Source: Cellvibrio sp. UBA7671
Lineage (GTDB): Bacteria > Pseudomonadota > Gammaproteobacteria > Pseudomonadales > Cellvibrionaceae
Length of the DNA stretch: 64,000 bases
NCBI GenBank assembly: GCA_002483145.1
Contig: DLHJ01000003.1
Coordinates: forward strand, 310,001-374,000
Direction: 5' to 3'
Part shown: in pieces, positions 43,601 through 53,187 of the stretch
How the letters are laid out: each line of letters starts with the position of its first letter
Numbering within the stretch: the first letter of the stretch is position 1
The notes under the pieces: model-generated
What the model was told of the DNA's origin: nothing
The model's database searches: none
The model's input: only the letters and a program-made list of their open reading frames with translations
Made by a program: the position numbers and the translations under genes

Positions 43601-44026
43601 TCAAGGTATTTTGAATACCACCTTTACAGTCGCATCTACCGCTCCGGCATCGACATAGCCAATCATATTGGGATTGGCGGCGATCAAGGTTTTCACTGCG
43701 GCATCATCACCAGCATCTTTGGGTGGAGTGCCTTTACCGGTAAACACCAGTTGCGACCAATAGGCCTTGTACTGGCTGGCATTTTTCTTACAAATAGCTT
43801 CGTTGAATTTATCGCGCGCGGCTGAACCTTCATTTTGGTTGACCGGTACCGCCTGCGCACCAGCGGGGAAGCTTTTACTTTTACCGAGAAATAAGCGCGC
43901 GACATCGTCTTCAGTGAGCGAATCAAAACCGGCCGACGGATGCACAATTACTGCTACTTCAGCCCAGGCAAAACTGGCAATACCGAGTGTTAAGGTTGCT
44001 GCCAGCGAACGAATACTTTTTTTCAT
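43601..44026 (-). CDS. Small periplasmic phosphate-binding-like protein, copy 2
   Basis: A 141-residue paralogue of the protein at 40523-40948, with nine differences in the 119 mature residues and a divergent signal peptide. The domain signatures are unchanged (VHPSAGFDSLTEDDV, NQNEGSAARDKFN). It follows its porin partner by 12 bases. Strong conservation between copies while the porins differ more suggests selection or gene conversion on the binding protein. Confidence 0.82.
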   Translation of the reverse strand: MKKSIRSLAATLTLGIASFAWAEVAVIVHPSAGFDSLTEDDVARLFLGKSKSFPAGAQAVPVNQNEGSAARDKFNEAICKKNASQYKAYWSQLVFTGKGTPPKDAGDDAAVKTLIAANPNMIGYVDAGAVDATVKVVFKIP

Positions 44027-44038
44027 GATGGCATCCCC

Positions 44039-45235
44039 CTAAAACACGGTTTGCAAGGCGACAGAGAAAACCTTTTGATCACCTGCCGTTTTGTTATCAA
44101 CGTCATCGACCTGAAACTTGAGAGCGGTACTGGATGCAACATCCCAACGAACCCCGAGTGATAGCACATCGCGTTCGGTGACTTGTGATTGCGCGATTGC
44201 CTGCAATGTCCCAATCACCACATTCGTGTTACCAAACACCGGAATCGTCTGATTTGCGGGAATGCCGGCTTCAGGGTGGGTCGCTTCGTCTTTCGCCTGC
44301 GAGCCGGTCACATGAACCAGCCAGCTTCCTGCACGCACACCCGCCATCACATATTGGCGAATATTTTTGGAGAACACCGCATCGCCCGGATCAAATTCCA
44401 CATATTCTGCCGCGGCAACAAATCGCCCTGTATCAATATTGAGCCCAAATTCAGTGAAGACAGCATCATCCTCTTCCACTAACAAACGCGCTGCATTGTC
44501 GGGATAGCCAAGTGCAGTCAAGGTCGTTGCAAATCCTCCCATGGTAGTTGTGGGGCTAATGGGAATACCGCTCACATCAACAGTTAATTCCGCTTGGTGA
44601 TAGGCCGCACGCAAGGTCCACCAATCTTTACCCAAGGTGCCCGCCACCCCCATTTGATTGCGCGTTTTGGCTTCAGAAGGTGCACCACCCAATGTCAGCT
44701 CATCATCAAAACTACCGAAGTAAGCCTGGAAGCTGGTATCAAATATTCCCAAGGTTTGGGTCACATAAAAATCAACGCCATCCACATTATTAAAGGGTAA
44801 GTAATAAACTTCACGCGGCGGAGTAATCCAGGAATAGGCATAACCCACATCAAGAAAATCAGAGTACATATAAAATGGAGTGCGCAACCGACCTGCACGC
44901 ACCTTGATGGAATCAGATGCCTGCCACGTCAAATATGCCCATTCTGCGTTCACTTCATAATCTGTTTCACTGCGCGCAATCAGCTGTGCAGTCGCGGTTA
45001 TTTTTTCACTGACTTGCCCGGTCACCTGCAAGCCTAAAAGGTTTTTATCAAACGTTAGATCCTCTTCATCGTAACCACCATAACCGGGGCTGTCTTCGTC
45101 ATCGATCATGCCGCCGCCAACCGATAAAAATCCCGATAAGTTAAGATCGCCCGCCTGTGTTAACGGCGCCGCCATACAAAGTGCAATGATCAAAGCAAGA
45201 CTGTGTTTTTTGCGTATTGAATTCATTTTTTTCAT
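44039..45235 (-). CDS. Porin-like outer-membrane protein, copy 2
   Basis: A 398-residue exported barrel protein similar over its length to copy 1 (for example SGFLSVGGGMIDDE, RAGRLRTPFYMYSDFLDVG, KDWWTLRAAYHQAEL), ending SVALQTVF. ATG 45235 is used; AGGAG is upstream, and an earlier start at 45262 would add nine residues. The variable loops, likely extracellular, differ most from copy 1 (around residues 180-250). Confidence 0.82.
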   Translation of the reverse strand: MKKMNSIRKKHSLALIIALCMAAPLTQAGDLNLSGFLSVGGGMIDDEDSPGYGGYDEEDLTFDKNLLGLQVTGQVSEKITATAQLIARSETDYEVNAEWAYLTWQASDSIKVRAGRLRTPFYMYSDFLDVGYAYSWITPPREVYYLPFNNVDGVDFYVTQTLGIFDTSFQAYFGSFDDELTLGGAPSEAKTRNQMGVAGTLGKDWWTLRAAYHQAELTVDVSGIPISPTTTMGGFATTLTALGYPDNAARLLVEEDDAVFTEFGLNIDTGRFVAAAEYVEFDPGDAVFSKNIRQYVMAGVRAGSWLVHVTGSQAKDEATHPEAGIPANQTIPVFGNTNVVIGTLQAIAQSQVTERDVLSLGVRWDVASSTALKFQVDDVDNKTAGDQKVFSVALQTVF

Positions 45236-45367
45236 GTGCGTGTCACTCCTAATGTTTAGCACTGCCTGTGCTTGAACTCCCTGAATACATAGTTAACGCT
45301 GCCATGCGGCGCTAAAACGACTGAAAAATTAAACGCAACGATTAAATACGACGATTAACCAAAGAAA

Positions 45368-46978
45368 CTAAACACGGAATTGGCTGGCGACTTTGCGCAG
45401 CTCCTGACTGATGTGACCAATATCGTGGCTGATTTCATTCAGCTCATTGGTGCTACTGGTAACCAATTGTGTGCTGTTATAAATTCCGTTCACGTGTTCA
45501 GACACATGCGAAAATGTCACCGTTTGCTCGTGTGTGGCCGCAGCGATACGCTCATTAATACTGCTGATGGTTTCCACATTATTCAAAATAGAATTGAGCA
45601 CTTCGCCCGATGCGACCGTTGCTTCAACCCCGCGATTTGCACGCTCAACACTGCCCTGCATGGCAGTCACTGCACTCGCTGATACTGAGCGCAACTCGCT
45701 AATCACTTTATGAATTTCTTCTGTGGCTTGGCGAGTGCGCACCGCAAGGCCGCGCACCTCATCAGCGACTACTGCAAAACCACGCCCATGCTCCCCCGCG
45801 CGCGCTGCTTCAATCGCTGCATTGAGTGCAAGCAAATTGGTTTGCTCTGCAACATTTTGAATGGTGTTAAGCAATTGCCCCACATCGGATGAAAATTCTT
45901 CAAAGCGATTCACTACACCCGCCGCACTGCGCACCTCTTCTGCCAGAGTGCTGATAGTGGATACATTGGCTGCGAGAGTTTCTTTTCCACGTGCGGCAGC
46001 ACTGCTGGCATCCTGCGCCTGGTGCGATGCATTACCTGCAAACTCGGCAATCTCACTCACCATTTTCATCAGGTCTTCAATCGACGTGCGCATACTGGAA
46101 ATTGCAGTGGCTTGTTCATTAATGCGGCCTAAATTTTGACTGCTGGAGTTCGTTAAACGCGCTGCTACTTTGGTGAGACCACCCACATCCTGGCTGACAT
46201 TGGCAAAAGACCCATGTAATTTTTCAACAAACGCATTGAAATATTTCACCAGATAACGAATTTCATCGTGCCCTGGGTAATGAATTCGCTTGGTTAAATC
46301 GCCCGCACCTGAGGCCATTTCTTTTAACGATTCAGTCACTTCATTAATACTGGAGGTAATTGAGCGGCTGATAATCGAACTCACCACTAACAGCGCCACT
46401 ACCGAACAAATTGAAATAATTAAAATAATACGCGCTGCACTTTTGGAAGAATCCACCGTTTCACTAATTGATTCGTTAAACCGCTTAGCGGTTTCGGTTT
46501 TCATGCTGGATAAAGATTTTCGCAACGCTTTTAATTTATCGGCATTGGCTGCCGCCTCTGCGCCGATTTGATTAAGATCCACAGTGCCCGCAATAAAACT
46601 TTTGGCGATGCGTATTGCCGTGGTGTACCAATCTTGCAACTGTGCATCTATATCTTTTACTTGCACTGAAAGATCAGCGCTGAGGCTGGATAATTTTTCC
46701 AGATTTTTGCGGATTTCCTGATAATGTTTATCGGCATCAGCCAGTACTTGTTCATCTCCCGTGGTTACCGAACTGTTAATTTGCTGCTCCATCAGCAAGA
46801 GCGAACCTAAATTGATCGTGGTTAATTCCAGGGTTGGATAAATACGCTGCTCAACATCTGCCAATCGTCCGCTGTTAGCGCGTTCAACCCACATGGAATA
46901 ACCCTGGCTAATCACAAATCCCAAGAGCGCAATGGTTACCAGCAGCATTAATTTTTTAGCGATGGTCAAGCGGAGCAT
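45368..46978 (-). CDS. Methyl-accepting chemotaxis protein
   Basis: A 536-residue chemoreceptor. TM1 is at about 9-27, a periplasmic four-helix-bundle-type sensor domain spans 30-185 and TM2 is at about 187-210. HAMP (about 211-265) precedes the cytoplasmic signalling domain with the hairpin tip [32 protein letters not shown] (given by its start at about 375). It signals through CheA/CheW. It precedes the second porin/binding-protein pair by about 130 bases on the same strand; whether it reads the binding protein is not shown. Confidence 0.93.
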   Translation of the reverse strand: MLRLTIAKKLMLLVTIALLGFVISQGYSMWVERANSGRLADVEQRIYPTLELTTINLGSLLLMEQQINSSVTTGDEQVLADADKHYQEIRKNLEKLSSLSADLSVQVKDIDAQLQDWYTTAIRIAKSFIAGTVDLNQIGAEAAANADKLKALRKSLSSMKTETAKRFNESISETVDSSKSAARIILIISICSVVALLVVSSIISRSITSSINEVTESLKEMASGAGDLTKRIHYPGHDEIRYLVKYFNAFVEKLHGSFANVSQDVGGLTKVAARLTNSSSQNLGRINEQATAISSMRTSIEDLMKMVSEIAEFAGNASHQAQDASSAAARGKETLAANVSTISTLAEEVRSAAGVVNRFEEFSSDVGQLLNTIQNVAEQTNLLALNAAIEAARAGEHGRGFAVVADEVRGLAVRTRQATEEIHKVISELRSVSASAVTAMQGSVERANRGVEATVASGEVLNSILNNVETISSINERIAAATHEQTVTFSHVSEHVNGIYNSTQLVTSSTNELNEISHDIGHISQELRKVASQFRV

Positions 46979-47114
46979 TAGCCTTGCCTCAATAAACGCA
47001 GTGTTTTAATAGTCATTTTGGTATAGCAGTCGCTCATAGAATGCGCAAACGCGATAAGGAATTTAGCGCCTTAAACGCCTGAGTGAATTTACTTATCAGC
47101 ACTTATGACGCTTA

Positions 47115-47157
47115 AAAAAAAACGCCTAATTACCAATGGTAATTAGGCGTTTTTTTA
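47115..47157 (-). terminator. Terminator of the ECF sigma operon
   Basis: A near-perfect palindrome (about 19 bp each arm, core acgcctaattacc / ggtaattaggcgt) with A and T runs at both ends, about 45 bases past the last operon stop. It should work on both strands. Confidence 0.92.
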
Positions 47158-47201
47158 TGCAAACATTTTTCTGAATGTGCAGATAACTGTGCGCGATACC
47201 G

Positions 47202-47537
47202 CTAAAACAGGGACTTTGGTTTGAAGATCAATAGCACCGGCGCAATTAACAGGAGTGCGGCCATGACCACACCAAGTATCACAAGGCTGTGCATGTCCAG
47301 CGTGAGCACCCAACCATAGGCAGGCTGGACCAGCTCGCGCACGGAAAATTGGCGCAGCACTAACACCGCAATCAGAGTGACCGGCAAAAGCACAATCAGT
47401 TTTTCCAACCAGGGATTCAAGCGTTTGGGCGCGGGTAAGCTTGCCAATACGCGCGCGCTGAAATCGCCATCATCGAGATAAGGGCTGGAGCCTTGCAGCT
47501 GCAGCCGCAGGAAATCATCAAAATTCTTGTCGTTCAT
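47202..47537 (-). CDS. Small membrane protein, probable anti-sigma-like partner
   Basis: A 111-residue protein with a short cytoplasmic N-terminus (FDDFLRLQLQGSSPYLDD, ARVLASLPAPKRL) and two membrane helices (about 44-60 and 78-98). The layout resembles small proteins encoded behind ECF sigma factors that restrain them at the membrane. No zinc-binding HxxxCxxC motif is present. ATG 47537 is preceded by GAGG. It follows the sigma gene by about 57 bases. Confidence 0.6.
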   Translation of the reverse strand: MNDKNFDDFLRLQLQGSSPYLDDGDFSARVLASLPAPKRLNPWLEKLIVLLPVTLIAVLVLRQFSVRELVQPAYGWVLTLDMHSLVILGVVMAALLLIAPVLLIFKPKSLF

Positions 47538-47594
47538 AGAGCGACCTCGTTTAACCACAGTTTCATTTAACAAAAGTGTTATTTAACAAAAGTT

Positions 47595-48143
47595 TCACTG
47601 GGGTAACGCATCCTGCCAGGATGCCAATAAAGTTTGCAGTTTTTGTTTGCCGCGCGCTATATGTGTTTTCACAGTTCCGAGCGGTATACCCATAATCGTC
47701 GCCGCTTCTTCATGGGAGAAACCATCTTCATAGCATAGCCGAATCGCCAGCTGCTGGCCTGGACTCAGGGTTTGCATAGCGGCCTCCACATCTTTTTGTG
47801 CATGATATTGCTTTACGCTGCACTGCTCAGCTTCGATCTCTTCATTTTCGTCGAGTTCACACCATTCAATTTTTTTCGCGCGCCAGCGGTTGGCGGCGAT
47901 ATTAAATGCAATGCGATAAAGCCAGGTGGAAAACTTGGCTTCTGCACGAAACGCGCCCAGCGCAGCATAGGCCTTCATAAAAGCCTCCTGCGCCAGATCG
48001 TCCGCGAGGTGCGTGTCGCCGTTGCACAGGCGTCTTGCCCAGATGCGCAACGGCGACTGATAGCGCAAGACCAGCTGCGCGAAGGCGTGCTGATCCTTGC
48101 GGCTAACCACCCGCGCAATCAATTCCTGATCGGAAAGGGACAT
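47595..48143 (-). CDS. ECF-type RNA polymerase sigma factor
   Basis: A 182-residue sigma-70 family protein with region 2 (FAQLVLRYQSPL, HLADDLAQEAFMKAY, FSTWLYRIAFNIAANRWR) and region 4 (MQTLSPGQQLAIRLCYEDGFSHEEAATIMGIP, start given here as MQTLSPGQQ, then GTVKTHIARGKQKL). It directs polymerase to a special promoter set, usually for envelope or redox stress. It lies six bases after the DUF6249-type gene and before a two-TM protein, so these three form one transcript. Confidence 0.92.
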   Translation of the reverse strand: MSLSDQELIARVVSRKDQHAFAQLVLRYQSPLRIWARRLCNGDTHLADDLAQEAFMKAYAALGAFRAEAKFSTWLYRIAFNIAANRWRAKKIEWCELDENEEIEAEQCSVKQYHAQKDVEAAMQTLSPGQQLAIRLCYEDGFSHEEAATIMGIPLGTVKTHIARGKQKLQTLLASWQDALPQ

Positions 48144-48149
48144 TGCTGG

Positions 48150-48929
48150 TTAGTCCTGCTGCCCAGCCTGTTCACTCGCATTAGGTCGGTTCAGATACCA
48201 GATGACTACTTGGGATGCCCCAAGAGCGATCCAGATAAATCCGGCTGACCCTATATCAAAACCCACCATGATCGTCAGGAAAACCAACCAGCCAGTACCG
48301 AGGAAGATATTGCGAATCCCCTTGTCGCGGCTGCCCACCGGCTCATCGCGCCGTGGCTCATCACCGCGCAACAATTCGACGGGAATATCGCGTCCCGCAG
48401 CAAGCAACTTGTCGATATTCATATTGATATCCTGCTGGCGGCGGCGCTTGGCGCCAAAGAAAAACACCAGGATCAAGATTAATAAAAGAATGGGGCCGCC
48501 AAAAATAAACAGGATGGCAAACAGGGGAATCAATAGCGCCGGGTGAAAATCTCCATCATCTTCGTGATCGCCACCAAAGGCTTGGCTAAGGTTTTTTTCC
48601 CAGTCGCGCTCCCAATTTTGGTTGTCGCGCACCCAACGCTCGTTGTCTCGTTTCCAGCGTTCATTGTCCTGCTTCCAGCGCTCGTGATCTTCGGCACTGG
48701 GAGGCTGAGGGGGTTGTTCAGGTGCAATGGCATCAGGGCTGGCCGGAGCGGATGCCGGCTGGGGAGCGTCCACTTGAACCTGGACGGGCGCTGAGCCATC
48801 GACGGTTACTACTGTGCCCTCAAGTTCTGCCGCAGAAGCGGCCATACTGTAGGCAACGGGAAAAGCACAGACCAGCGCGAGGCCGAAGGCACTCATCAAG
48901 CGACGCGGCAAGCTTAGGAATAATGTCAT
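48150..48929 (-). CDS. Membrane protein with DUF6249-type region and WxRDNxR-type repeats
   Basis: A 259-residue protein. It has a signal or TM at the N-terminus and a Pro-rich stretch. Four 7-residue repeats of the type ERWKxDN follow (about residues 82-109), then a Gly/Asp segment, a TM pair (about 124-153) and further membrane helices near 210-245. The Trp/Arg/Asp heptads probably form a charged helix or coil in the periplasm. The C-terminal part resembles the DUF6249 membrane domain. It is first in a three-gene unit with the ECF sigma factor and could be the sensor; that is inference. Confidence 0.68.
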   Translation of the reverse strand: MTLFLSLPRRLMSAFGLALVCAFPVAYSMAASAAELEGTVVTVDGSAPVQVQVDAPQPASAPASPDAIAPEQPPQPPSAEDHERWKQDNERWKRDNERWVRDNQNWERDWEKNLSQAFGGDHEDDGDFHPALLIPLFAILFIFGGPILLLILILVFFFGAKRRRQQDINMNIDKLLAAGRDIPVELLRGDEPRRDEPVGSRDKGIRNIFLGTGWLVFLTIMVGFDIGSAGFIWIALGASQVVIWYLNRPNASEQAGQQD

Positions 48930-49050
48930 GGGAAAAGCCTCTCAGGAAAAATCCGGGCAGGATTACATCAATATTGCCCCCAACTCACAAGCTAAGACAC
49001 AGTCTAGTGAGCTTCAGATTCACCTGAGAGGTTTATTTTTTTGACGCACA

Positions 49051-49075
49051 GAAAGCCGGCCAGATCACCGGCTTA
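49051..49075 (-). terminator. Weak terminator candidate after mrcB
   Basis: The stem aagccgg / ccggctt reads in the minus direction with only a short T-run (tttc). It lies just past the mrcB stop, which makes it a probable but weak signal. Confidence 0.45.
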
Positions 49076-49081
49076 CGCAGA

Positions 49082-51427
49082 TCAGTTCAACAGCTTCTGC
49101 CAGAGGTTCTTGATCGGATTTTTGCCTGCCATATCGCAATCCGCAGATTCGAGTGGGCGGAAATCGTCACGTAGTGGCAACCAAACGGAGCCTTCGCAGG
49201 TCTCGGCGCCGAGCTTGCCGGTTTTGTCGTCGACCCAGTCAAAACTGACACCAGCGGGTGGTTCCTGCTCCAAACTGCGGGTTGGCAACTGCTTCATAAA
49301 ATCCGTCCAGACTTGTAAGGCGCCGCCCGCGCCACTTAATGGCGTTGCGCTGTTGTCATCGCGCCCGAGCCACACAATCGCCAAATGTTCACCACTGAAG
49401 CCCGCAAACCAGCTATCGCGCTGATCGTTGGTAGTACCGGTTTTGCCGGCCAAGTCAATGTGCGATGGGATCTGATTGTAGGCGCTGCGCCCAGTGCCCT
49501 CACGCAAGGTGCGCTGCATCGCGTATTGCAACTGAAAGGTAGATTCATTGGAGAAGCGCTGCTCCAACTCAAGTGGATAACGCTTGAGCGGTTTGCCATC
49601 AGCGGTGAGCACTTCCCGGATCGCATGCAGTGGTGTGTACACCCCTTCAGCGGCGATGGTGTGGTACATACCCGCGACTTCCAGCGGCGACATATCGATC
49701 GAACCCAGCAACATCGCCGGCAGTTCCGGTACATCGCCTTGATAGCCCGCGCGCTTTACGGTTTTGGCAACCGCACCTAAACCGAGTGTCATACCCAAGC
49801 GTGCAGTGGATTGGTTGTAGGAATAGGCGAGGCCTTTGTAGAGCGGAATATCGCCGTGATCTTTTTTGTCGGCATTTTGCGGCGCCCACCATTTGCCACC
49901 AGATTTATAACTTACTGGCGCATCGCTGATGATGGTCCCAAGATTATATTTCTGTGGGATTTCCAGTGCGGTTAAATACACAAAGGGCTTCAATAGTGAG
50001 CCGATAGGACGTTTTGCATCGAGCGCGCGATTAAATCCGGTGAAGCGCGGATCGCGGTCGCCCAGCAGTGCGAGAATTTCACCGCCGCCCACTGAGGTGA
50101 CCACCATACTGCCCTGCACGTTTTTGGTTTTGAATTGTTTCTCCAACTGCTCTACACGGAACTTCATCGATTTTTCCGCCTGGCGCTGCACCATGGGCGA
50201 GAGCGTGGTGAAAATGCGCAAGCCTTCGCTGCGCAAATCATTCTCTTTGTAATCCTGATTTAACTGGCGCTTCACCAAATCCATGAATGCTGGATAGGTT
50301 GTTGAGCGCGATTCACCTTCGGCCACAATACCGAGCGGTGCCGCCTGTGCACGCTTGAGTTGCGCATCATCAATCAACCCTTCCTGCTTCATCACGCCCA
50401 ATACCACATTGCGTCGCTCTTTCGCGCGTTCAGGATTGCGCCAGGGATTGTAATAAGATGCACCTTTTACCAAACCTACCAGCAAGGCTAATTCATGGGT
50501 ATCCAGTTCACGCAGGGGTTGGCGGAAATAATGCTGCGCACCCAGCGCAAAACCGTTGATCGAACGTGAGCCGCTCTGACCTAGAAACACTTCATTGATG
50601 TAGGTTTCCAGAATTTCCGATTTGCTGTAATGCACCTCCAGCAGTACCGCCATGATCGCTTCCGGAATTTTGCGCCGGAAAATGCTCTGCTCGTTGGTGA
50701 GATAAAAATTCTTCACCAGCTGCTGCGTAATTGTGCTGCCGCCCTGCCTTACACCACCACTGCTGGCGTTCACCCAAGCTGCACGCAAAATCGCCAGCGG
50801 CGATACGCCGTGGTGATCAAGAAAATGTTTGTCTTCCACCGCCAATAAAGTTTCACCAAGTAAGGGTGGCAAATCTGCAAGGCGCACCAGCAGGCGATCC
50901 TCTTTATCGGCCGGATAAAAACCGCCGATCTCTTCGGGTTCCAAACGCACCAGCGGCAAATCGGCACCGGCCAAATCGATCAGGCCCTGCACGCTACCGT
51001 TGTTAACACGCAGCATAAATTTGCGCGCAACTTCTTTTTTATCCCAAAAATCAAAGCCGCGACTGTGGATGTGGTACACCACCTCATTGGAACCCGCGCT
51101 AACTTTTTTCAACACCTGGCCGGGTGTATTCGCATTGCCTTCAAAACGATAACCCAGGGCACGCAACTCCTGTTCAAACAATGCTGGCGTCAGCGATTGT
51201 CCTTGATACAACTCCAGCGGCCGCGCATAAACGCGCGCGGGCAGCGACCATTTTTTGCCCTCAAATTTGCTGCGCACTACTGAATCCAGATACAGCGTCC
51301 AGATGCCCATCAACGCCACCACCAAAAGCAGACTATAAAAAATCCAGATACGCGCCAACGCCCAGCCGCGACGGGGGGCAGAACCGGATGATTTAGTGCG
51401 ACGGGTAGTAGAGCGGCGTTTAGTCAT
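49082..51427 (-). CDS. mrcB: Penicillin-binding protein 1B (bifunctional peptidoglycan synthase)
   Basis: A 781-residue class A PBP. A cytoplasmic tail rich in Arg/Lys precedes one TM (about 26-48) and the UB2H-like domain (about 60-150). The glycosyltransferase has AVEDKHFLDHHGV (catalytic Glu) and GGSTITQQLVKNFYLT. The transpeptidase has SLLK, SYN and KTGTTNDQ. It polymerises glycan strands and cross-links peptides at the inner membrane. ATG 51427 begins at the expected basic tail; an upstream start at 51454 adds nine residues. It stands alone, divergent from the adenosine kinase gene. Confidence 0.95.
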   Translation of the reverse strand: MTKRRSTTRRTKSSGSAPRRGWALARIWIFYSLLLVVALMGIWTLYLDSVVRSKFEGKKWSLPARVYARPLELYQGQSLTPALFEQELRALGYRFEGNANTPGQVLKKVSAGSNEVVYHIHSRGFDFWDKKEVARKFMLRVNNGSVQGLIDLAGADLPLVRLEPEEIGGFYPADKEDRLLVRLADLPPLLGETLLAVEDKHFLDHHGVSPLAILRAAWVNASSGGVRQGGSTITQQLVKNFYLTNEQSIFRRKIPEAIMAVLLEVHYSKSEILETYINEVFLGQSGSRSINGFALGAQHYFRQPLRELDTHELALLVGLVKGASYYNPWRNPERAKERRNVVLGVMKQEGLIDDAQLKRAQAAPLGIVAEGESRSTTYPAFMDLVKRQLNQDYKENDLRSEGLRIFTTLSPMVQRQAEKSMKFRVEQLEKQFKTKNVQGSMVVTSVGGGEILALLGDRDPRFTGFNRALDAKRPIGSLLKPFVYLTALEIPQKYNLGTIISDAPVSYKSGGKWWAPQNADKKDHGDIPLYKGLAYSYNQSTARLGMTLGLGAVAKTVKRAGYQGDVPELPAMLLGSIDMSPLEVAGMYHTIAAEGVYTPLHAIREVLTADGKPLKRYPLELEQRFSNESTFQLQYAMQRTLREGTGRSAYNQIPSHIDLAGKTGTTNDQRDSWFAGFSGEHLAIVWLGRDDNSATPLSGAGGALQVWTDFMKQLPTRSLEQEPPAGVSFDWVDDKTGKLGAETCEGSVWLPLRDDFRPLESADCDMAGKNPIKNLWQKLLN

Positions 51428-51654
51428 AGGCAATCTTAGTGATGAGTGAAGCAAAGGAAGGGATGCACCAGGTGCAAAAATTCGGGCGCCAGTTTAACCG
51501 CCACACCCGGTGAATGCGAGGCAAAATCCATGCGATTGGATGCGATCTACGCACTTCTGCTTTATCGGGCGAGGCGAATTTTGCATAATGCCGCGCGAGT
51601 TCACACTCCCCCTGTTATCCGACTATCACCCCCAATCAAAAGGCATATCGGCTT

Positions 51655-52656
51655 ATGAGCAAGCAATATCACATTTATGGCATAGGCGCGGCCTTGGTCG
51701 ATACCGAAATCACCCTCACCGATACCGACCTTACTACCATGGCCGTTGCCAAGGGTGTGATGACCCTAGTGGATGAAGAGCGCCAAAACGCGCTGATCGA
51801 TTATTTGCAAAACCATCTGGTTGCCTCGCATCGCGCAAGCGGTGGATCAGCGGCTAACAGCATCATCGCCGCCAGTTATTTTGGCTGCAATAATTTTTAT
51901 TCGTGCAAAGTCGCCAACGATGAAAACGGCGCATTTTATTTAAACGATATTCACGCCGCCGGTGTTGCAACACCTGCGCATATCACTCCACCGGCAGGCA
52001 TTACCGGAAAATGTTTGGTGATGATCACGCCCGATGCCGAACGCACCATGAACACATTTCTCGGCATCAGCGAAACGCTTTCCGTCAATGAGCTGGATAT
52101 AGCGGCAATTGCGCAATCGCATTACGTGTATATCGAAGGTTATTTAGTCACCTCTCCTACCGGCCGCGCCGCTGCGATTGAATTGCGCAAACACGCCGAA
52201 GCGAACAACACCAAAACTGCACTGAGCTTATCAGACCCGGCGATGGTGCAGTTTTTCCGCGATGGTTTAGTGGAAATGATTGGCGATGGTGTGGATTTAA
52301 TTTTCTGCAACCGCGACGAAGCCATCGGTTTTACTCAAACCCATTCCATTGAAGAAGCTGTTGAAGCACTGAAAAAATATTGCACACAATTTGCCATCAC
52401 CTGTGGTGGCGATGGTGCGTTGGTATTTGATGGCGAACATTTAACACAAGTGGCCGCACAACCGATCAAACCACTCGATACCAATGGCGCAGGCGATATG
52501 TTTGCCGGAGCATTTTTGTACGCACTCAGCCAAGGCAAAAACTTTAAAACGGCCGCTGAATTTGCCAATCTCGCTGCAGCAAAAGTAGTGAGTCAGTTTG
52601 GCCCACGCTTAAAAGCCGAACAGCATGAGGAATTAAAGAAAGGATTTTTTAACTAA
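51655..52656 (+). CDS. PfkB-family adenosine kinase
   Basis: A 333-residue sugar kinase of the PfkB/ribokinase fold. Substrate-site glycine motif: ASGGSAANSI (about 60-69). Catalytic ATP/anion-hole motif: DTNGAGDMFAGAF near the C-terminus, with the catalytic Asp in GAGD. Sequence and length fit the adenosine kinase group found in gammaproteobacteria, which makes AMP from adenosine and ATP; closely related nucleoside kinases are an alternative. It is monocistronic. Confidence 0.88.
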   Translation: MSKQYHIYGIGAALVDTEITLTDTDLTTMAVAKGVMTLVDEERQNALIDYLQNHLVASHRASGGSAANSIIAASYFGCNNFYSCKVANDENGAFYLNDIHAAGVATPAHITPPAGITGKCLVMITPDAERTMNTFLGISETLSVNELDIAAIAQSHYVYIEGYLVTSPTGRAAAIELRKHAEANNTKTALSLSDPAMVQFFRDGLVEMIGDGVDLIFCNRDEAIGFTQTHSIEEAVEALKKYCTQFAITCGGDGALVFDGEHLTQVAAQPIKPLDTNGAGDMFAGAFLYALSQGKNFKTAAEFANLAAAKVVSQFGPRLKAEQHEELKKGFFN

Positions 52657-52724
52657 GCGCCTTTCAAATCGCAGCGTGAGTGGAGCACAAGGTTAAGCTC
52701 CACTCATGCCACAAAACCATTGCT

Positions 52725-52901
52725 TTACTTGGGGCCAAACAGGAACCATAAAATAAAACCAAGGAATGGCAGCAACAAAAGCACCACAATCCAGATCACT
52801 TTATTTCCCGTGCTTGCACCGCTTTGTGCTGTTTTTACAATCGCGTAAACAACGCAAATCAGCAAAATAAAACCTAAGACACCACCTACTTCAACATTCA
52901 T
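52725..52901 (-). CDS. Small two-helix membrane protein (PLDc_N-type)
   Basis: A 58-residue protein found by reading the reverse strand. It begins MNVEVGGVLGFILLIC, has two membrane helices (about 8-24 and 36-54) with KVIWIVVLLLLPFLGFILWF between, and ends FGPK. The W-x(8)-LP-x-LG-x-I-x-WF-x-x-G pattern is the PLDc_N / cardiolipin-synthase N-terminal domain, here as a stand-alone peptide. ATG 52901 has AGGAG seven bases upstream. It lies downstream of, and convergent with, the adenosine kinase gene. Role unknown. Confidence 0.8.
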   Translation of the reverse strand: MNVEVGGVLGFILLICVVYAIVKTAQSGASTGNKVIWIVVLLLLPFLGFILWFLFGPK

Positions 52902-53115
52902 GTTTTGCTCCTAGTTGTATGAATTCATTATAAAAACCGGATTCGAGCAGACTAACACTTATCCCCTCGGAGACTACTAACTAAAACACCCGGCAAATAG
53001 GTATTGCTACATTTTGTGGCTGATTTATTACGCTGCAACAACCACACCATTACCATATCCAACCGGTAATAATCTCTTCCTGCCAAATAATGTCATTTAA
53101 TAATTTATACCTTTC

Positions 53116-53134
53116 GTTAATGATAATTAATATT
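53116..53134. promoter_or_regulatory. Fur box upstream of the siderophore receptor
   Basis: The 19 bases at this position match the consensus GATAATGATAATCATTATC at 15 positions, starting GTTAATGATAATTAA. The site is about 55-70 bases upstream of the receptor start and probably covers its promoter, so expression should be repressed by Fur under iron sufficiency. Confidence 0.75.
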
Positions 53135-53187
53135 ATTTGTGAAAAAATGCGCCTCTTTCTAGTCTTGTCCACTATATGGAATGCCTC

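Noticed and set aside
47772-48248. 158-codon plus-strand frame
   Set aside because: Antisense to the ECF sigma gene, with no start signal.
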